From: Physella acuta
Taxonomy: Eukaryota; Mollusca; Gastropoda; Physidae
Direction: 5' to 3'
Length of the DNA stretch: 64,000 nucleotides
Assembly (NCBI RefSeq): GCF_028476545.1
Contig: NW_026731783.1
Coordinates: 487,001 to 551,000 of the forward strand
The position numbers and the translations under genes are program-made. Under the pieces are notes generated by a model that made no database searches, was not told the origin of the DNA, and saw only the letters and a program-made list of their open reading frames with translations. How positions within the stretch are numbered: position 1 is the first letter of the stretch; every line of letters begins with the position of its first letter. Below, piece by piece: positions 60,478-64,000 of this stretch.

Positions 60478-61682
60478 TAAACTAATCAAAACACAATGTT
60501 TGCAAAATGCGCCATGAAGTAATTTGGAATAAGTCAACCAGTTCCACCTAAGTAGCCACAAATATTGAAACTTTAAATTTCTTTGTCCGCTTGCTGGAAA
60601 TTTTAAAAGTTCATCAGGACGCCAGATGTTTTCTTATAAATACAACCGTGTATCATCTGTTATAACTCCTTTGATAAAATTGCCGATATCATTTGCGTAA
60701 GAAACTGTCGAAGGTGCTGAATTTATGGAAATTTTTTGATGTAATGTACTTTGAAAAGCAATAGTACCATTTTCATTTTTATAATTTCAGTTTTACTTTT
60801 CTTTGTAAAGAAATCAGTTAATAAAGTAATTTTTAATTTCCTTTTTACTTTCTCGTATATACGTAGTATAGAGAAAGTATTGTAATCGTGCAAAAAAAAA
60901 AAAATCGAGATTTTTACAAATCTCGACGTTTTACACCTCACTGATACGGAAAAATATAATTTTGCAATCTTGTCCGTATGTCTGTGTGTGTGTGTGTCTG
61001 TCTGTGTGTGTGTCTGTCCGTGTGTAAACACGATAACTTGAGTACCGTTACAGCTAGGTTGATGAAATTTCATATATAAGTATTATATTAAAATCGTAGA
61101 TCCGTATCAACTTTTGAGCGATTTCCGACAACCGGAAGTGGTACTTTTTCTACTTTGAATTTTTCAAAAGCCTATAACTTGAGTACTATTTCAGATAGAT
61201 AAATGAAATTTCACATGTAAGTAAAAGATCTAATTCTCTACCTTCTGTTAAATTTTGAGTAATTTCCGTTGACCGGAAGTAGTAATTTACGCTACTTCCG
61301 ATTTCTCAAAAAACTAATGTAAATTTTTAAAGTACTAATACTATTGCGCACCATTATACACACCTTTATTAGGCGTTCGCTTGGTGCGCAATTGTTTTTT
61401 ACTGAGATTCTATTCTATTTTTAAAAGTTTCAGTATTTAAAATGGATTAAAAATCATAACTATATCCCCAGTTACCATCCCCTGTTGTTTTATATAAGAA
61501 TATTCGAGAAAGTTTAGGGGAGATCACTACCAGTTTATTCCTTCCGCTATTATTAAAATGAATTTAAATTGCTTGAAGTAGTTAAAAGATACACATTAAA
61601 ACACGACTATACGAAGAAGAAAGCAAATTATTATTGGTCTTCTATTCTGTCGAAATTGACTACAGTAGGTTCATGGCTTTAC
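60478..61682 (-). mobile_element. Second copy of the TTF-type hAT, fragment split by R2
   Basis: 60478-60845 matches 9438-9812 and 61538-61682 matches 9812-9960. The two parts are contiguous in the first copy, so the R2 copy between them is a later insertion. The transposase part is shifted out of frame in places (for example missing bases near 60603 and 60782 relative to the first copy). Both element ends are missing. Confidence 0.8.
60846..61537 (-). repeat. R2 interspersed repeat, minus copy, inserted in hAT
   Basis: Begins with the terminal hairpin (actttctcgtatatacg, agtatagagaaagt) and ends ccagtttatt. Comparison with the uninterrupted sequence tttcctttttccttccgcc at 9802-9820 fixes both ends of the element, with a target duplication of at most one or two bases. 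Length about 690 bases. Confidence 0.85.
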
Positions 61683-62575
61683 CTTTGTGTATTTTGTTGT
61701 AACACCGTGCATGTTTGTCTCTATCTCTAGAACCAGACACTGATGTTCTACATACCTGCCGTGTGTGTGTGTGTGTAAGTCAGCTGACCAGTGTGGTCAA
61801 CACAAATGTGATTGTTTACCTAAGTTCACTTGTATTTACCACATTGTACAGCTTCAAGGTTCTCACAAAATTAAGACTTGTGTCGTTTTCTTGGTGACAT
61901 GTTGAATCACTGCTAGACGCTAGTTAAACCTTTGCTGGACACATGTTGGATCACTGCTAGACGCTAGTTAAACCTTTACTGGACACATGTTAGATCACTG
62001 CTAGACGCTAGTTAAACCTTTGCTGGACACATGTTGGATCACTGCTAGACGCTAGTTAAACCTTTGTTGGACACATGTTGGATCACTGCTAGACGCTAGT
62101 TAAACCTTTGCTGGACACATGTTGGATCACTGCTAGACGCTAGTTAAACCTTTGCTGGACACATGTTGGATCACTGCTAGACGCTAGTTAAACCTTTGCT
62201 GGACACATGTTGGATCACTGCTAGACGCTAGTTAAACCTTTGCTGGACACATGTTGGATCACTGCTAGACGCTAGTTAAACCTTTGCTGGACACATGTTG
62301 GATCACTGCTAGACGCTAGTTAAACCTTTGCTGGACACATGTTGGATCACTGCTAGACGCTAGTTAAACCTTTGCTGGACACATGTTGGATCACTGCTAG
62401 ACGCTAGTTAAACCTTTGCTGGACACATGTTGGATCACTTCTAGACGCTAGCTAAACATTTGCTAGATGCGGTGGATGGTGGATACAAGATTGTATGGAT
62501 GTATAATGGATTATTGCTTTGTTTGTTTCAGATACTTGATGGACTAATGCTGGAGACCAAATGAGCCACACTGAC
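61679..62575 (+). repeat. Dispersed repeat R3, copy with expanded minisatellite
   Basis: Matches 5570-5935 on both sides of the minisatellite. It joins the hAT fragment at 61679-61682 through the shared bases ttac. Confidence 0.85.
61896..62465 (+). repeat. 44-bp minisatellite, about 13 copies
   Basis: Twelve units of gacacatgttggatcactgc plus tagacgctagttaaacctttgctg start at 61938 and every 44 bases to 62422. A 42-base first unit (61896) lacks the second ac and matches the single unit at 5779-5820. Units are nearly identical, which suggests recent expansion; the last is the most changed. Confidence 0.95.
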
Positions 62576-64000
62576 CCCATGGTACCGTGATTTGTTATTA
62601 AGGCATCAGAGCAGGCTTAAACAATGAATGGGGAATAAAAATAATTAAACATAATTACATGGTCTATATATTCAAAATATTTCTTAGCACTAATGCTAAT
62701 GAAGTGATACAACAAATAGATCAAATGACTGCACTGGACTATAAGAATAAACAGATGGTAATAAATATCATACCCAACACCAGTAGTTATACAATCCCCT
62801 GCATTCAATATGTGAATGGCTACATAATCACACCTAGCTATATGTCAAGTGTAGACAACAAGTTATTAGTTAAACTAGTTATGTTTCGTTGAGTAGAAGT
62901 GGAACAGGCATTAGTTAGTTAGGTTAAAGTTTAGGAGTTGATAGAATTTTGGGAATAAAGTTAAGATGTATAGTTGAATAGGTTTTAGAACAGTGGTATT
63001 ATAAAATTAGAAATATGATATGTTATATACGTGTGTAATAATTAACTTTCACTCATTGAACTTGGAACCTGATGATTCCTAATATTTCACATTGAGGAAA
63101 CCCGTTAAGCACCGTACAAGTGAGTAGATCCCCCTACATAACATATACAAACATTAACATGTTCTATTTATTCAACATATATCATCGCACCAGAGCTGGT
63201 GATGTATACAAAAATAGATCAAATGAATGCATTGGACTTTAAGAATAAACAGCCAGGGGTAACACATGAAACACAGAAAACAGAAACACATCTGGTACAA
63301 ACAAATCCAATAATGTAAAGATTTTATTTTTACACAATTTAAAATAACATAGTTTTAATACTATCTAGTATAGTACCCTTCTAATTCCTAAAAAAAAACA
63401 TGTCATTATTTCATGATTAAATTCGCCAAATGGAAGCGGACTGATTTAAGTTTAACTTTATTAGCGTCAGTTATATAGCTATACAAAAGAGATATGCAGC
63501 ATGTGTTGTTGAATGTGTTGTTTCTACTTCTATCTGATGGTAGAATTGATATACATCTTATATAAAGATGATATGATTTCGGCTCAGTTAGGTATTGTAA
63601 AATAGATGACAGAGAATGGCAAAGCGAGAGACTTAGTAACAAACGTCAAAGATCTAAACTCTAGACTGTAAACATTGATAGACAAGTCTCTAAGGTTTTG
63701 GTTTGAATGAAGTAGGAGAGTGCCACTATAATGGCTCTGTAAAACAAATGTCACCATTTTCATGAATTAGATATCTAACCCAGGTTAAGATCCACTGCTA
63801 TCGTGGAAACGTGAGTGTAATATATTGATTTTAGAACATCCAAAACGTGATATTTTGACTTTAGAACATATAATATAACAGTGTGTGATATTTTTACCGT
63901 GAGTGGAATTGATTAGTAGTTGAGCAATAATCATTATGTGGTCTGTAATTGTGTTTGTGCTAGATGTTTTACTTTGATTACCGTTAAACTTTCATGAGTG
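62576..64000. other. AT-rich, one short direct repeat
   Basis: About 1.4 kb. A block with aatagatcaaatga, gca.tggact and taagaataaacag occurs at 62677-62762 and again at 63178-63256. The open frames 62659-62892 and 63406-63642 (minus) have no recognisable domain. Nothing else is supported. Confidence 0.5.

Noticed and set aside
63406-63642. 78-residue minus-strand frame near the right edge
   Set aside because: No domain, composition typical of AT-rich noise, no supporting signals.

Overview
The window reads as strongly AT-rich intergenic DNA from an animal, most likely an aquatic invertebrate such as a mollusc (an inference from its repeat content: nested hAT elements, long (TA)n tracts, tandemly amplified satellite DNA, a LINE remnant). 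I find no intact host protein gene, rRNA, tRNA or CRISPR array. Nearly all long open frames are by-products of tandem repeats.

0.3-8.4 kb: a foldback element whose inverted ends are a 33-bp minisatellite (319-1424, 9-bp target duplication); an interspersed repeat with a hairpin end (called R2 here); short hAT-like elements; an LTR with an adjacent purine tract (6417-7217); a decayed hAT end. 8.8-18.7 kb: a hAT element with a broken TTF/ZMYM1-type transposase (8825-10858), a second hAT with a ZBED5-like broken transposase (12130-13876, perfect 8-bp duplication), a possible decayed terminal exon (15198-15422), a 49-bp minisatellite, a second R2 copy and another hAT remnant.

18.8-25.1 kb: a dispersed repeat cut by a 206-bp hAT MITE, a 5'-truncated LINE cut by another MITE, then a hAT nest. 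Element A (21440-22242) and element B (22251-24963) sit side by side at one target with three copies of the same 8-bp duplication. Element C lies inside B, and three small elements lie inside C. 26.1-27.8 kb: a broken Ty3/Gypsy-type LTR element with one LTR, a tRNA-Pro-like primer site and a SCAN-like gag with a CCHC knuckle.

28-41 kb: rearranged copies, in both orientations, of a repeat module (called R1 here), broken up by hAT elements. One of these (29493-31035) can be checked against a related unoccupied site at about 39.35 kb. 37.6-59.5 kb: a tandem higher-order repeat of about 7.0-7.25 kb. Each unit carries an array of a 48-bp satellite (about 46, 51 and 31 copies), a 44-bp GATG-rich minisatellite, (TA)n, and R1. 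Units U1 (42217-49236) and U2 (49237-56483) are almost identical. The right flank of the third array is clearly more diverged, and a chimeric monomer in that array (56916-56963) marks a likely unequal-crossover point. 59.9-62.6 kb: two R2 copies, one inserted in a second copy of the TTF-type hAT, followed by a 44-bp minisatellite of about 13 copies whose one-copy relative is at 5779-5820. The rest of the window holds nothing I recognise.
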